The translations under genes and the position numbers were made by a program. A stretch of DNA of 64,000 nucleotides, taken from the NCBI GenBank assembly GCA_937976375.1, contig CALJRU010000031.1, positions 1 to 64,000 on the forward strand, given 5' to 3'. The DNA comes from an uncultured Peptococcaceae bacterium. GTDB taxonomy: Bacteria; Bacillota; Peptococcia; Peptococcales; Peptococcaceae. The notes below the pieces were generated by a model. The model did not search any database, was not told where the DNA came from, and saw only the letters and a program-made list of their open reading frames with translations. Positions 8,025 through 16,411 of the stretch are shown here, piece by piece. How positions within the stretch are numbered: the stretch's first letter is position 1; each line of letters begins with the position of its first letter.

Positions 8025-9893
8025 ATGAACGATACCATCAAACAAAAGCTGGCCACGCTGCCGACGAATCCCGGTGTCTATTTAATGAAAGACAAGGACG
8101 GCAAAATCATTTACGTCGGCAAAGCCATCAATCTTAAAAACCGCGTGCGCTCCTACTTCCGCGCCCAGCCAAAGGAAGCTGTGAAAACCAAGGCTTTGGT
8201 GCGTCACATCGAAGATCTGGAATACATCATCGTTGACAACGAAACAGAAGCCTTGGTGCTTGAGTGTAATCTCATCAAAAAATACCGTCCCAAGTACAAC
8301 ATCAGTCTTAAAGACGGTAAAACCTATCCTTACTTACGCATCACCAAGGAAGATTATCCACGAATTTTCGTCACGCGGCAGGTCATTCGTGATGGCTCCC
8401 GCTATTTTGGGCCTTATACCAATGTCACCGAGCTGCGCGAAACGCTGGATTTAACCCACCGTATCTTCCCGTTTCGCACCTGCTCCAACAGCCAGTTCAA
8501 CAAAAGCATGAGCTGCCTCAATGAGCACCTGGGACTGTGCAAGGGACCATGCGTTGGTCATATCAGCAAAGCCGACTATAACGCCATGATCGAACAGGTG
8601 GCGGACTTCTTTAACGGTCACATCGAACCGCTGCGCAAGCGGCTCGAAAAAGACATGCTCGCTGCCTCAGACGCACTGGAATTTGAAACCGCCGCCCAGA
8701 TTCGCGATCAAATCCGCGCCATCGATGCCATCAGCAACCGCCAGAAAGCCAGCAGCCAAAGCACTGGCAACCACGACCTCGTGGCCATGGCGCGCAACGA
8801 CCTTGGTGCCATGATGCAGGTCTTTTTCGTGCGCGGCGGCAAAATTCTCGGCCGTGAATCTTATCCCCTTCACGCCAACAAAAACGACAGCGACGAGGAA
8901 GTTTTTTCCAGCTTTATGAAGCAATTCTATCTCGATCAGGAAGCGGTGCCGCGCACCATTTATATCGACCGAGACTTCGATGATGAAGCCGCACTGGAAG
9001 CACTGCTCACAGAAAAGCATGGTGCAAAGGTACAGTTCCATGTGCCAAAGCAAGGACAGACCCGTGCCCTTATGGACCTAGTCCGGCGCAACGCGGAAGA
9101 AGCCCTCGCCAAACGTATCATCAGCGGCGAACGCGCCCGTGAACGCACCGAAGGTGCCCTCGTCGATCTCAAAGACTACCTTGGCCTGGATCACCTGCCC
9201 AATCGCATTGAATGCTACGACATTTCCAACATCCAAGGCACCGACTCGGTTGCTTCCATGGTGGTTTTTGTCGCTGGAAAACCAGCTAAAAGCCAGTACC
9301 GACACTTTAAGATCAAAACAGTCGAAGGGCCAAATGACTTTGCCAGCATGCACGAGGTCATCACGCGCCGTTTCAGCCACGCCACCAAAGAATTGGAAAG
9401 CGGCATGAAAATGGGCAAATTTGCCTGGCTGCCCGATCTTGTCATCATCGATGGCGGCAAAGGTCAGCTTGGCTATGCGCGCCGTGCCATGCGCGAGCAG
9501 GGCTATGCCTACATTCCCACCTTCGGCTTGGCCAAGCAAGAAGAACTGCTCTTCAAAGAAAACGAAGAAGAGCCGATCGTTCTGCCGCGCCAATCCAACG
9601 CCCTCTATCTCATCCAACGTGTGCGTGACGAATCCCACCGTTTTGCCATCACTTACCACCGTTCCTTGCGCGGAAAACGTCAATTGGCTTCTATACTTGA
9701 TGATATTCCTGGCATTGGCAAAAAACGCAAGGAGAATCTCTTGACCCATTTCGGTTCATTTAGTAAAATTCAAAGTGCAGACGTAGATGCGCTTGCAGAA
9801 GTACCAGGCATCAGCCGCGATCTTGCTGAAACCATCTACACCTATTTGAAGACCCACCAGGATCTTCAAGCCCGTCTGAGACGAAAGCAATGA
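8025..9893 (+). CDS. uvrC: excinuclease ABC subunit C
   Basis: Dual-incision nuclease of nucleotide excision repair, recruited by UvrB to cut 3' then 5' of a lesion. The 622-residue product shows the N-terminal GIY-YIG nuclease (about 14-92, with NPGVYLM and IIYVGKA), a UVR motif (about 200-235, EFETAAQIRDQI) that docks on UvrB, the RNase-H-like nuclease domain with CYDISNIQG and IDGGKGQL, and tandem helix-hairpin-helix elements at the C-terminus (DDIPGIGKKRK). The start is ATG 8025, nine bases after AGGGA; an ATG at 8016 abuts that site. It is followed after 21 bases by a holin-like gene that probably shares its transcript. Confidence 0.96.
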   Translation: MNDTIKQKLATLPTNPGVYLMKDKDGKIIYVGKAINLKNRVRSYFRAQPKEAVKTKALVRHIEDLEYIIVDNETEALVLECNLIKKYRPKYNISLKDGKTYPYLRITKEDYPRIFVTRQVIRDGSRYFGPYTNVTELRETLDLTHRIFPFRTCSNSQFNKSMSCLNEHLGLCKGPCVGHISKADYNAMIEQVADFFNGHIEPLRKRLEKDMLAASDALEFETAAQIRDQIRAIDAISNRQKASSQSTGNHDLVAMARNDLGAMMQVFFVRGGKILGRESYPLHANKNDSDEEVFSSFMKQFYLDQEAVPRTIYIDRDFDDEAALEALLTEKHGAKVQFHVPKQGQTRALMDLVRRNAEEALAKRIISGERARERTEGALVDLKDYLGLDHLPNRIECYDISNIQGTDSVASMVVFVAGKPAKSQYRHFKIKTVEGPNDFASMHEVITRRFSHATKELESGMKMGKFAWLPDLVIIDGGKGQLGYARRAMREQGYAYIPTFGLAKQEELLFKENEEEPIVLPRQSNALYLIQRVRDESHRFAITYHRSLRGKRQLASILDDIPGIGKKRKENLLTHFGSFSKIQSADVDALAEVPGISRDLAETIYTYLKTHQDLQARLRRKQ

Positions 9894-9914
9894 TCTCTTG
9901 AAAGGAGCTGCCCA

Positions 9915-10256
9915 ATGAAATCTCTTATTGTTCATCTTCTGTCCTATTGCCTGGGCCTTTATCTTACTGCTCAGCTTGTACAAGGACTTTATTTTGACAC
10001 CTTGGCAGCGTTGGTGCTTGGCGCCATCGTTTTGACCATCGTCGACGCCATCATTAAACCAATTCTCACTGTCCTCACGCTGCCACTTAACATTCTCACC
10101 CTTGGCCTGTTTACCTTCGTGATCAACGGGTTCATGCTCAAGATCACCTCTCTCATCGTGCCAGGGATGGCCGTTGGCGGATTCTGGGCCGCCACTTTTG
10201 CCGCTTTGGTCCTCACCATCATCAGCGGCATTATCAACTGGCTCGTCAGTGACTAA
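9915..10256 (+). CDS. holin-4-superfamily (YvlD-like) membrane protein
   Basis: The 113-residue product is almost entirely hydrophobic, with four predicted spans: about 4-25, 28-50, 54-77 and 86-110. The conserved pattern of an acidic DAIIKP after span two and a Pro-rich turn matches the phage_holin_4_2 / YvlD family, whose cellular role is unclear despite the name. AAAGGAG precedes the ATG. It sits 21 bases after uvrC and is followed by a strong terminator, so it ends the uvrC transcription unit. There are no phage genes nearby, so I do not interpret it as a lysis gene. Confidence 0.8.
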   Translation: MKSLIVHLLSYCLGLYLTAQLVQGLYFDTLAALVLGAIVLTIVDAIIKPILTVLTLPLNILTLGLFTFVINGFMLKITSLIVPGMAVGGFWAATFAALVLTIISGIINWLVSD

Positions 10257-10263
10257 AAAATCT

Positions 10264-10296
10264 ATGCCTCATTCTTGCGAATGGGGCATTTTTTTA
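10264..10296 (+). terminator. terminator of the uvrC unit
   Basis: An 11-pair stem starting ATGCC (10264-10274 with 10279-10289), closed by a TTGC loop and containing one G-T pair, is followed by a run of T. Confidence 0.9.
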
Positions 10297-10305
10297 TTTT
10301 GTATA

Positions 10306-10336
10306 TTGACCCTGACGCTGCGTCATGGTCTATACT
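10306..10336 (+). promoter_or_regulatory. MerR-type promoter with 19-base spacer and dyad
   Basis: TTGACC (10306-10311) and TATACT (10331-10336) are separated by 19 bases, the hallmark spacing of MerR-activated promoters. The spacer is filled by a dyad (10308-10330) with arms GACCcTGACGC and GCGTCAtGGTC around one T, with one mismatch. It precedes a MerR/TipA regulator gene, indicating autoregulation by promoter twisting. Confidence 0.85.
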
Positions 10337-10359
10337 AAACGCACACGGGAGGGATGATG

Positions 10360-11085
10360 ATGCACACAGTAAAAGAAGTCAGCACACTCACAGGAGTTAG
10401 TGTGCGTACCCTACATCACTACGATGCCATTGGGCTTTTGAAGCCAACTGCATTGAGCGCTGCTGGTTATCGGCTGTACGACGAGACAGCACTTCGCCGC
10501 CTGCAAAGCATTCTATTCTTTCGTGAATTGCAATTCTCCCTCAAAGACATCAAATCTATTTTAGACAGTCCCAACTTCAATCCGGCAGACGCATTGCAAC
10601 AGCAAATCGAACTGCTGGAGCTGCAGCAGCAACGTCTAACTGCGCTCATCGCCTTTGCCCGTGACATTCAAAAAGGAGGCATTTATCCGATGACATTCCA
10701 TGTTTTCAACAATAACGAGCTTGAACGCTACAAAGAAGAAGCCAAAGAGCGTTGGCAACATACCAAAGAATATCAAGACCATGCGCAGCATCATAATGAT
10801 GACCGCGCCAATCAAACAGCAGCCGTTCAGCTAATCGGTATTTTTTCCAAGCTGGGCAGTCTGCGAGGGCAATCACCTGCATCTCCGTTGGTACAGGAAC
10901 AGCTTCAGGCCCTGAAGCAATGCATCAGCAGCCATTTCTATGTCTGTGACAATGCCATGCTCGCCAATCTTGGTCAGATGTATGTCAGTGATGAGCGCTT
11001 CACACAAAACATTGACAACGCTGGCGGAGAAGGCACCGCGAACTTTGTCAAACAAGTCATTGACCATTATTGTGACAATGCCTGA
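10360..11085 (+). CDS. MerR family regulator, TipA type (TipAS domain)
   Basis: Ligand-responsive transcription activator. The 241-residue product starts with a MerR helix-turn-helix (about 1-70, with LTGVSVRTLHHYD and GYRLYDE), a coiled-coil dimerisation helix (about 75-107), then a TipAS antibiotic-recognition domain (about 115-241, with ERYKEEAKERW). TipA-family proteins bind thiopeptide or other peptide/small-molecule ligands and autoactivate. Three consecutive ATG codons occur at 10354, 10357 and 10360. I choose the third because GGAGG ends seven bases before it and family members begin near this point. Its own promoter has the 19-base spacer with a strong dyad. No transporter or other obvious target lies next to it, so it may control itself and distant genes. 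Confidence 0.9.
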   Translation: MHTVKEVSTLTGVSVRTLHHYDAIGLLKPTALSAAGYRLYDETALRRLQSILFFRELQFSLKDIKSILDSPNFNPADALQQQIELLELQQQRLTALIAFARDIQKGGIYPMTFHVFNNNELERYKEEAKERWQHTKEYQDHAQHHNDDRANQTAAVQLIGIFSKLGSLRGQSPASPLVQEQLQALKQCISSHFYVCDNAMLANLGQMYVSDERFTQNIDNAGGEGTANFVKQVIDHYCDNA

Positions 11086-11111
11086 ACCAACATAATAACC
11101 TGCCATACAGA

Positions 11112-11139
11112 AAAAAGCGGACCGGCTGGTCCGCTTTTT
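11112..11139. terminator. bidirectional terminator
   Basis: AAAAAGCGGACC and GGTCCGCTTTTT form a perfect 12-pair stem around GGCT. It serves the regulator gene on the plus strand and the converging NlpC/P60 gene on the minus strand. Confidence 0.92.
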
Positions 11140-11162
11140 CATTGTCTTAAAATATCCTCTTT

Positions 11163-12962
11163 TTATTTTGTGATGGTCACTGTTTGGCTGGCATTGTCCC
11201 AATCGACTTGCCCGCCAAAATATTCTACCACGAAACGAATTGGCAGCATGGTGCGTCCGCCAATAGAAACCGGCGCCACATCGAGCATGTAATAATCGTT
11301 ACGGCTGTCCCATGCCATCTTGTCATCGAGCATGAGGTATAGTGAGTGCCCATCCATCACTAAGGTGACCACACGTGTGTCGTTGTCGTAATCCACCGTG
11401 CCGCCCATGCCTTCGATGACCGCACGCACTGGCAGAAGCGTGCGTCCGTTGCGAATAATCGGCGTGGTACCCAGACTATCAATGGCTTGACGTTCCCCAT
11501 TTACAGTAAAAACGGGATTTCCAATGTTCAGCGTCATTTTAACATCACCACTAGGTTCAGGTTGTGGCTCTTGGCCAGGATCTGGTTCTGGCTGTGGCTC
11601 TTCATCAACTTTTCGGAACTGTGCATAATACACCACATCGGCATCAAGATTGGCAACCATGCCGGCCGTAATCTTTGTGCCGCCGCTTGGCTCAGTAAAC
11701 CAGCCAATAAATTCATAGCCATTGCGTGTTGGCGTGGTGGCTGGCAAAGTATAGGTGTCACCATTTTTTATATGGTAATACCCATAGGTCACCATATTGG
11801 CCGAATCCACAAAGAAGACATCATGAACACCTTCTTCTGGCACATAAGGATCTGGAAGCTTTTCATAGGACGGATACACAATGATATCGCTCGTCCAACG
11901 GTAGGTTGTCACATTGCCGATTGGAATGTTTTGTCCGTTTTCTTTCACATACCAATACTTGAACTGATAGCCTTCCGGCACTTGAGCACTCGGCATATCT
12001 CCGCCAAAAACCTCACTGATGGTCTGCCCATACTTGCACCAATTGGAAAATTGAGTCGTACCTTCTGGATTAGCATAGAATGTAATCAAATAAGATTGAT
12101 TGCTGTTGCTGGCGCTGCCCGTCGTTGTAAAGGTCTGCTTGGCGCCTTTGACTTCCACACCGTTAAAAACGCCAAAGAACTGATAGCCGTACGTCGTTCC
12201 CGGTTCAAGGGTTAGACCAACTTCTTTATTGATGTCATACCAGGAGTGATAGGTTGTTTGTGCTGGCGTCACAGTGGAAACACTCTCCGTGTATTTTTTC
12301 AGCACGGTATTGCCCTGATAAATGATCACACCCATTTTGGTGACATTGGTGCCGCTTGGCTTGGTAATTTTCTGCACCACCACGGCATTGGTGTTGCTGA
12401 TGCTGGCTTTTTTGGTGTAATCTGGATCGGTCGCTTTTGAGAAGGTCACCGTCGGCGGTGCTGCTGTATTGCCATTCACGCCAGGAATGCGAATGATGCC
12501 CTTGAGTTCAGCGTTCACGACCGATACCCTCGTATAAGCAACATTCTGATAGCTGCCACCGGTCTCATGCACAATCATATGACTGCCGCCGCTCTTGCCG
12601 GCATAGATCGCCACATGCCCGGTGAACCAGATAATGTCCCCCACCTGCGCTTGATTCAGATCGGTGCCGATGTTGGTACCATAGTCACGCAGATGCGTGC
12701 GCACGCTCCACATGTTGATGCCAAACTTCTCATAGATGCGGCAAATGAAGCCTGAACAGTCAGCACCAGGATTGCTGCCATCGATTTTTTCGCCGCCATA
12801 CACATAAGGCACTTTTCCAACGTATTCCATCGCTTTGTTAACAATGGCCTGGCCGCTGACGGAAGCGGCTTCTGCTTGCCTTGGCGCTGCGGCAGCAAAA
12901 CAACTCATAAGCAGAAGCACAACAAGCAGCACACTGACCCCTTTTTTCTTCCATGTCGTCAT
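11163..12962 (-). CDS. secreted NlpC/P60 hydrolase with InlB-type repeats and stalk domain
   Basis: Probable peptidoglycan peptide hydrolase acting at the cell surface. The 599-residue product has a signal segment (about 8-33), an NlpC/P60 domain (about 35-160) with catalytic C69 in GADCSGF, H116 in TGHVAIY and H132 as the third polar residue, a beta-rich segment (about 165-285), two InlB B-repeat/Listeria-Bacteroides-type modules (about 290-370 and 377-455, the second with NGYEFIGWF), a Pro/Glu linker, and a copper-amine-oxidase N-terminal-like stalk domain (about 480-599, with NGRTLLPVRA and GGRTMLPIRF). Cleavage could be at AEA-A by signal peptidase I, or after LMS at C21 as a lipoprotein. 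Its stalk domain resembles those of the three neighbouring paralogs, suggesting a shared wall or surface context. Confidence 0.88.
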   Translation of the reverse strand: MTTWKKKGVSVLLVVLLLMSCFAAAAPRQAEAASVSGQAIVNKAMEYVGKVPYVYGGEKIDGSNPGADCSGFICRIYEKFGINMWSVRTHLRDYGTNIGTDLNQAQVGDIIWFTGHVAIYAGKSGGSHMIVHETGGSYQNVAYTRVSVVNAELKGIIRIPGVNGNTAAPPTVTFSKATDPDYTKKASISNTNAVVVQKITKPSGTNVTKMGVIIYQGNTVLKKYTESVSTVTPAQTTYHSWYDINKEVGLTLEPGTTYGYQFFGVFNGVEVKGAKQTFTTTGSASNSNQSYLITFYANPEGTTQFSNWCKYGQTISEVFGGDMPSAQVPEGYQFKYWYVKENGQNIPIGNVTTYRWTSDIIVYPSYEKLPDPYVPEEGVHDVFFVDSANMVTYGYYHIKNGDTYTLPATTPTRNGYEFIGWFTEPSGGTKITAGMVANLDADVVYYAQFRKVDEEPQPEPDPGQEPQPEPSGDVKMTLNIGNPVFTVNGERQAIDSLGTTPIIRNGRTLLPVRAVIEGMGGTVDYDNDTRVVTLVMDGHSLYLMLDDKMAWDSRNDYYMLDVAPVSIGGRTMLPIRFVVEYFGGQVDWDNASQTVTITK

Positions 12963-13010
12963 TATGTTACCCCCTTTTTATAGAAAAACGTTCTATTATA
13001 TGATGGTAAC

Positions 13011-13040
13011 ATTATATCATACACATAGGCTTCCTGTCAC
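13011..13040 (-). promoter_or_regulatory. promoter of the NlpC/P60 gene
   Basis: On the minus strand GTGACA (13035-13040) and TATAAT (13011-13016) are 18 bases apart. The remaining leader contains an ATAGAA/TTCTAT inverted repeat near the ribosome site AAAGGGGG. Confidence 0.5.
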
Positions 13041-13076
13041 GTATCACTCATCGATATTTACAGATAATTCTCGCAT

Positions 13077-13118
13077 AAAAAATGCCATCGTGGAATCATT
13101 TCCACGATGGCATTTTTT
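13077..13118 (-). terminator. strong terminator
   Basis: ATGCCATCGTGGAA (13082-13095) pairs perfectly with 13100-13113 around TCAT and is flanked by A and T runs. It ends transcription of whatever remains of the genes at 13.1-13.6 kb. Confidence 0.85.
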
Positions 13119-13185
13119 ATGACCGCCGGATCAGCGCCAGAGCCGCTTCGACGTTTTTATCCCACACACAAAACAGGATTGTCAT
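13117..13185 (-). pseudogene. possible C-terminal gene remnant
   Basis: A 22-codon open stretch ends with DKNVEAALALIRRS and a stop right at the terminator. In-frame stops occur directly upstream. The ending resembles the C-terminus of many longer enzymes (for example aminotransferases), so this may be the last piece of a deleted gene. This is a weak inference. The rest of 13119-13286 shows no feature. Confidence 0.2.
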
Positions 13186-13286
13186 GCGAATCTATTTCAG
13201 CACGTTGTAGTTAATAGGGTGCTATGTAAACTACTCCTGAATGCAACACTTCTCTCTGCATTCGTCGTCGCATACACTGCACTTTC

Positions 13287-13559
13287 TCACGATAGCGCGA
13301 TAGCCAGCAGCATGCATCCACTGATCAATAAAACGCTATATGCCAGAACCGTCAGGATCTTTGACGCAGATATTTGATGCTTTCGTGACCACGCAGCTGC
13401 TGCGAATAAATACCCAACACTCAACACAAACAACCCCAGCATCACTTCAACATGCGTTTGAACCCATGTCCAAAAAGGCGGCGTCCAGTCCTTCGACCAT
13501 ATCAATCGATAAGTAGGAAAAAATGCATGTGGCCACCTAATCCCAATCACCTCCAGCAA
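13287..13559 (-). CDS. possible small membrane protein
   Basis: The open frame of up to 90 codons has two strong predicted membrane spans (about 39-56 and 66-88) after a Trp/Pro-rich N-terminal part. No family is recognised. The only start in frame near a ribosome site is a TTG, and the GGAGGTG sequence lies inside the first codons, so the true start is unclear; it may be a fragment. It lies between a perfect terminator on one side and the 51-residue membrane-protein gene on the other. Confidence 0.4.
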   Translation of the reverse strand: MLEVIGIRWPHAFFPTYRLIWSKDWTPPFWTWVQTHVEVMLGLFVLSVGYLFAAAAWSRKHQISASKILTVLAYSVLLISGCMLLAIALS

Positions 13560-13604
13560 GAATCACTGTGCTGAACAGCCTGTAGCCCCTATCTATCTGA
13601 CCTA

Positions 13605-13760
13605 CTACTTATTTTTCTTTTGAATAAAACCGGCCACAACAATAAATAACGCTGGAATAAAGATCAATTCCAACAAACCACTTAGCATCAATCCAACAAC
13701 ACAAACAATAATCATCAAAGCAAAAAGTGTTGAGAGCAGTTTCAATGTTTTCTGTTCCAC
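13605..13760 (-). CDS. 51-residue membrane miniprotein
   Basis: A GTG at 13760 sits six bases after a perfect AAGGAGGA site and opens a 51-codon frame ending TAG. The product begins MEQKTLKLLS, has two closely packed hydrophobic spans (about 10-28 and 29-46) and ends in a basic QKKNK tail. No family is recognised. It lies 26 bases downstream of a secreted stalk-domain gene in the same direction and is probably co-transcribed. Small proteins of this shape are often membrane regulators or toxin-like peptides, but nothing here decides between them. Confidence 0.6.
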   Translation of the reverse strand: MEQKTLKLLSTLFALMIIVCVVGLMLSGLLELIFIPALFIVVAGFIQKKNK

Positions 13761-13786
13761 GACGCTTCCTCCTTTTGACATTGTGT

Positions 13787-14938
13787 TTATTCTTCGCTGA
13801 CGCTTGCTCCCGGCATGCAGGCAATTTCTTCAACGGTCAGAGTGTCCTCGCTGCCTTCAGCCTGTTCAAGCATCTGCTGCATGTGCGCAACGTCCACAGA
13901 ATTTTCAGCAGGCACTTTCAACACTTCATGACGGGTACCATCTTTTTCGGTAGCAATGAGCACGCCGTCTTCAACGTGCAATGTGCAGGCGTTAACAGGA
14001 AAGTCGAGCTCAAAGGTGACATAGGTAAGGGCATCATCATCAATCTGAGCAAAATAAAGCACGTTTGGATCATAGATGAATGGTCCCTTGGTACCCTGGG
14101 TGTAATAGATATAGCCATTCGCTGTGGTGTAATCGGTGGTGTAGTTAAAACTGCGCACGTAGGTCAATGCTGCCGTGGTTCCAACCGTGTCGAGATCAGG
14201 AACCTGGAAAAGCGCCACTTGCCCATTGCCGACCAAGCCTTGACGGCCAATCGCAACGTAATGCTGCCCATTGATAACTTTTGAACCATTAAAGTAATAG
14301 TCTAGATAATGACCCGTATCACCGGCCCAATCGCCTAGAACATCTTCAATTCCTGTCAAATAGACCACTTTGCCGGTCTTTTCATTGGTGGCCGACACAT
14401 ACATATTGCCCACTGTTTGAATATCTCCGCCAAAGCTCAATTTAAACGTCCAATCACTGGTTTCTTCAACAGGTTGTTCATCCGTATTTACCGTTACCGT
14501 ACGGGTGTCATTGTCCCAATTTACCGTGCCGTAAAGTTCCATGAAGTCACGCGCAGGCAGATAGGTGCGATCGTTCCACAGCGTTGGCTGCGTGCCAAAA
14601 ACGCCTGGCTTGCCATTGGCCATATAGTTATCTGCACCCACCATCAGCGTCACATCCACCGTTCCGTCATCGCTGGTAATGTGAATGGTGCCATCCTCCT
14701 GCCAATCCGTTTGGTAGCCGAGCTCTTCGCTGACCAAGCGCAGTGGAATCATTGTGCGGCCGTCTGAAGTGATGAACGGCTGCCCGATGTCTTCATTGGT
14801 CGTCACCGTTTTGTCGTTGATAACCAGTGTAAGATCTGTCGATGCCACGTCCACAGCCGCCGATGCCGGTACCGTAGAAAGTCCGAGCATTGTTGCCAAA
14901 GCCACACTAGCCGTCCATTTTTTCATTGTTAGTTTCAT
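13787..14938 (-). CDS. secreted stalk-domain protein, paralog 1
   Basis: The 383-residue product has a signal peptide (cleavage near ASA-A, about 28), a copper-amine-oxidase N-terminal-like stalk domain (about 33-150) with the two paired motifs SDGRTMIPLRLV and NDRTYLPARDF each followed by a V-x-W-D-N-type turn, then an unrecognised beta-rich domain (about 160-335) with the repeated Tyr-rich motif TTANGYIYYTQGT, and a C-terminal acidic tail. The stalk domain in this family does not itself bind copper. It is the most divergent of three tandem paralogs and shares with paralog 2 the ending that runs from GVLIAT through GTRHEV to a PG(A/S)SxSEE end. AAGGAGGA precedes the ATG. Probable role: cell-wall or envelope-associated, not further defined. 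Confidence 0.85.
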   Translation of the reverse strand: MKLTMKKWTASVALATMLGLSTVPASAAVDVASTDLTLVINDKTVTTNEDIGQPFITSDGRTMIPLRLVSEELGYQTDWQEDGTIHITSDDGTVDVTLMVGADNYMANGKPGVFGTQPTLWNDRTYLPARDFMELYGTVNWDNDTRTVTVNTDEQPVEETSDWTFKLSFGGDIQTVGNMYVSATNEKTGKVVYLTGIEDVLGDWAGDTGHYLDYYFNGSKVINGQHYVAIGRQGLVGNGQVALFQVPDLDTVGTTAALTYVRSFNYTTDYTTANGYIYYTQGTKGPFIYDPNVLYFAQIDDDALTYVTFELDFPVNACTLHVEDGVLIATEKDGTRHEVLKVPAENSVDVAHMQQMLEQAEGSEDTLTVEEIACMPGASVSEE

Positions 14939-15050
14939 GTTGTCTCCTCCTTTTTACTTACTATTCGAATTATATCATAAATTTATTACAATAATGATTC
15001 GTTTGGACGGACTGTTACCATTTGTCACTTATCAAAGACAGAAAAATGAC

Positions 15051-15083
15051 AAAAAATGCAGCCGCTCTCAAAAACGGCTGCAT
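15051..15083 (-). terminator. terminator of stalk paralog 2
   Basis: On the minus strand ATGCAGCCG and CGGCTGCAT form a 9-pair stem around a T-rich loop, followed by TTTTTT. Confidence 0.85.
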
Positions 15084-15101
15084 AATGTCTCACTCAATGT
15101 C

Positions 15102-16256
15102 TCAATTGCCGTCTTCTTCAGATATGGAGGAACCAGGCAAAACAGCGATTTCATCAAAGCTCAGCATATCATCACTGGCCAAAAAACCTTCGAGCGTCGT
15201 ATTCTCGTCTAACACCTTCTGCATATGGGCTGGATCGATGCTGCCTTCTGCTTTCGGCACACGAGATACTTCATGACGGGTACCATCCGGTGCGGTAGCA
15301 ATCAGCATGCCATCTTCCACGCTCAGAGCACAGTCGTTGACGGCAACATTAGCATGCAGCTTCACTTTGTTGGTGGTGTCGCCAACGGTGGCAAGATACA
15401 AAGCGTTCGGATCAACGTCCCATGGTCCTTGATTGGTGCCATCAGTGAAATACAGATACCCATTGACCACGGTGTAATCGCTCTTATATGGAATGGTGCC
15501 CACATAGCTCAATTCCGTCTGGCCAGCGGCCACATCCGGCAGAGCAAAAATATTAACTTCAAAACCACCCATGACGCCGCCGCGGCCCACAGTGAGATAA
15601 ACCTGATCATCGATCACCTTGGTCGTTCCTGTGTAATATTCGTTCTTATTTTCTGCATTAAAGTACTCGCCAAAAGCTTTCTCTGCACCGCTCAGAAATA
15701 CACTCTGCCCAGTCTTTGTATTGGTCGCAACAACAAACAACTGATCGCTGGTCTCCGACGTCGTCCCCGCAATCAAACCGAGCGTCCAATCGCTTTCACT
15801 CGGATCAACCACTGGCGCCTCGATGGTTACCTTAACCGTGCGGGTGTCGTTAACCCATTCTACATCCGCAAAGGATTCAGCCAACGCACGCACCGGCACA
15901 TAGGCACGCCCTTCGGCACTAATGGTCATTGGTTCATCAAGCACAACCGTTTCACCATTGATAGTGCAGCTGTTCTGACCATTGACGAAAACGGCTTCCA
16001 GTGAAAGCTTCTCATTGGTCACATGCACCGTACCATTTTCATAGACGACATCACAACCAGCCAATTCACTGATTAAGCGAACCGGCAGCATGGTACGGCC
16101 ATTGTCTGAAATGTATGGCGCTCCCGTTTCTGCATTGGCTTCAATCGGCACGCCGTTCACTTCCAAATTCACGTCAGTAGAAGCTGCCTGCATTGGCAAA
16201 GCGCAGGCCATCATCAACGCACCACTGACCAGCAAGGTTTTACATGTCTTTTTCAT
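15102..16256 (-). CDS. secreted stalk-domain protein, paralog 2
   Basis: The 384-residue product has a signal peptide ending MQAAS (about 24), a stalk domain (about 27-150) with DNGRTMLPVRLI and GRAYVPVRALAESF, an unrecognised central domain (about 157-325) with YTVVNGYLYFTDGT and DVDPNALYLA, and the acidic tail shared with paralog 1, ending SSISEEDGN. Its N-terminal 150 residues are almost the same as those of paralog 3, indicating a fairly recent duplication. It has its own terminator, and a TTCTA-N4-TAGRA-type motif lies 30 bases before the start, as in paralog 3. The function is unknown; export and the stalk domain suggest an envelope role. Confidence 0.87.
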   Translation of the reverse strand: MKKTCKTLLVSGALMMACALPMQAASTDVNLEVNGVPIEANAETGAPYISDNGRTMLPVRLISELAGCDVVYENGTVHVTNEKLSLEAVFVNGQNSCTINGETVVLDEPMTISAEGRAYVPVRALAESFADVEWVNDTRTVKVTIEAPVVDPSESDWTLGLIAGTTSETSDQLFVVATNTKTGQSVFLSGAEKAFGEYFNAENKNEYYTGTTKVIDDQVYLTVGRGGVMGGFEVNIFALPDVAAGQTELSYVGTIPYKSDYTVVNGYLYFTDGTNQGPWDVDPNALYLATVGDTTNKVKLHANVAVNDCALSVEDGMLIATAPDGTRHEVSRVPKAEGSIDPAHMQKVLDENTTLEGFLASDDMLSFDEIAVLPGSSISEEDGN

Positions 16257-16285
16257 AAATATCCCTCCCTAAATATTCAGTATAT

Positions 16286-16299
16286 TCCTATAATTAGAA
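16286..16299 (-). promoter_or_regulatory. conserved upstream dyad, paralog 2
   Basis: On the minus strand TTCTA-ATTA-TAGGA begins 30 bases upstream of the start codon. The same spaced motif is at almost the same distance before paralog 3. It could be an operator or part of a promoter. Confidence 0.4.
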
Positions 16300-16370
16300 T
16301 ACTACATATGTTGATATATCTCCAGAGTTTTTTTCGTTTGCCATCAATTTGTTACCACTAGCTGCCAAAC

Positions 16371-16400
16371 AAAAAAGCCGCGACAAAACGTCACGGCTTT
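16371..16400 (-). terminator. terminator of stalk paralog 3
   Basis: AAAGCCGTGAC and GTCGCGGCTTT on the minus strand form an 11-pair stem with one G-U pair, then TTT. Confidence 0.85.
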
Positions 16401-16411
16401 CGTACAAAAGA

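Noticed and set aside
9915..10256. Holin gene as a sign of a prophage
   Set aside because: Only the holin-like family name suggests it. No integrase, terminase, structural or lysin gene is near, and this family is common on chromosomes.
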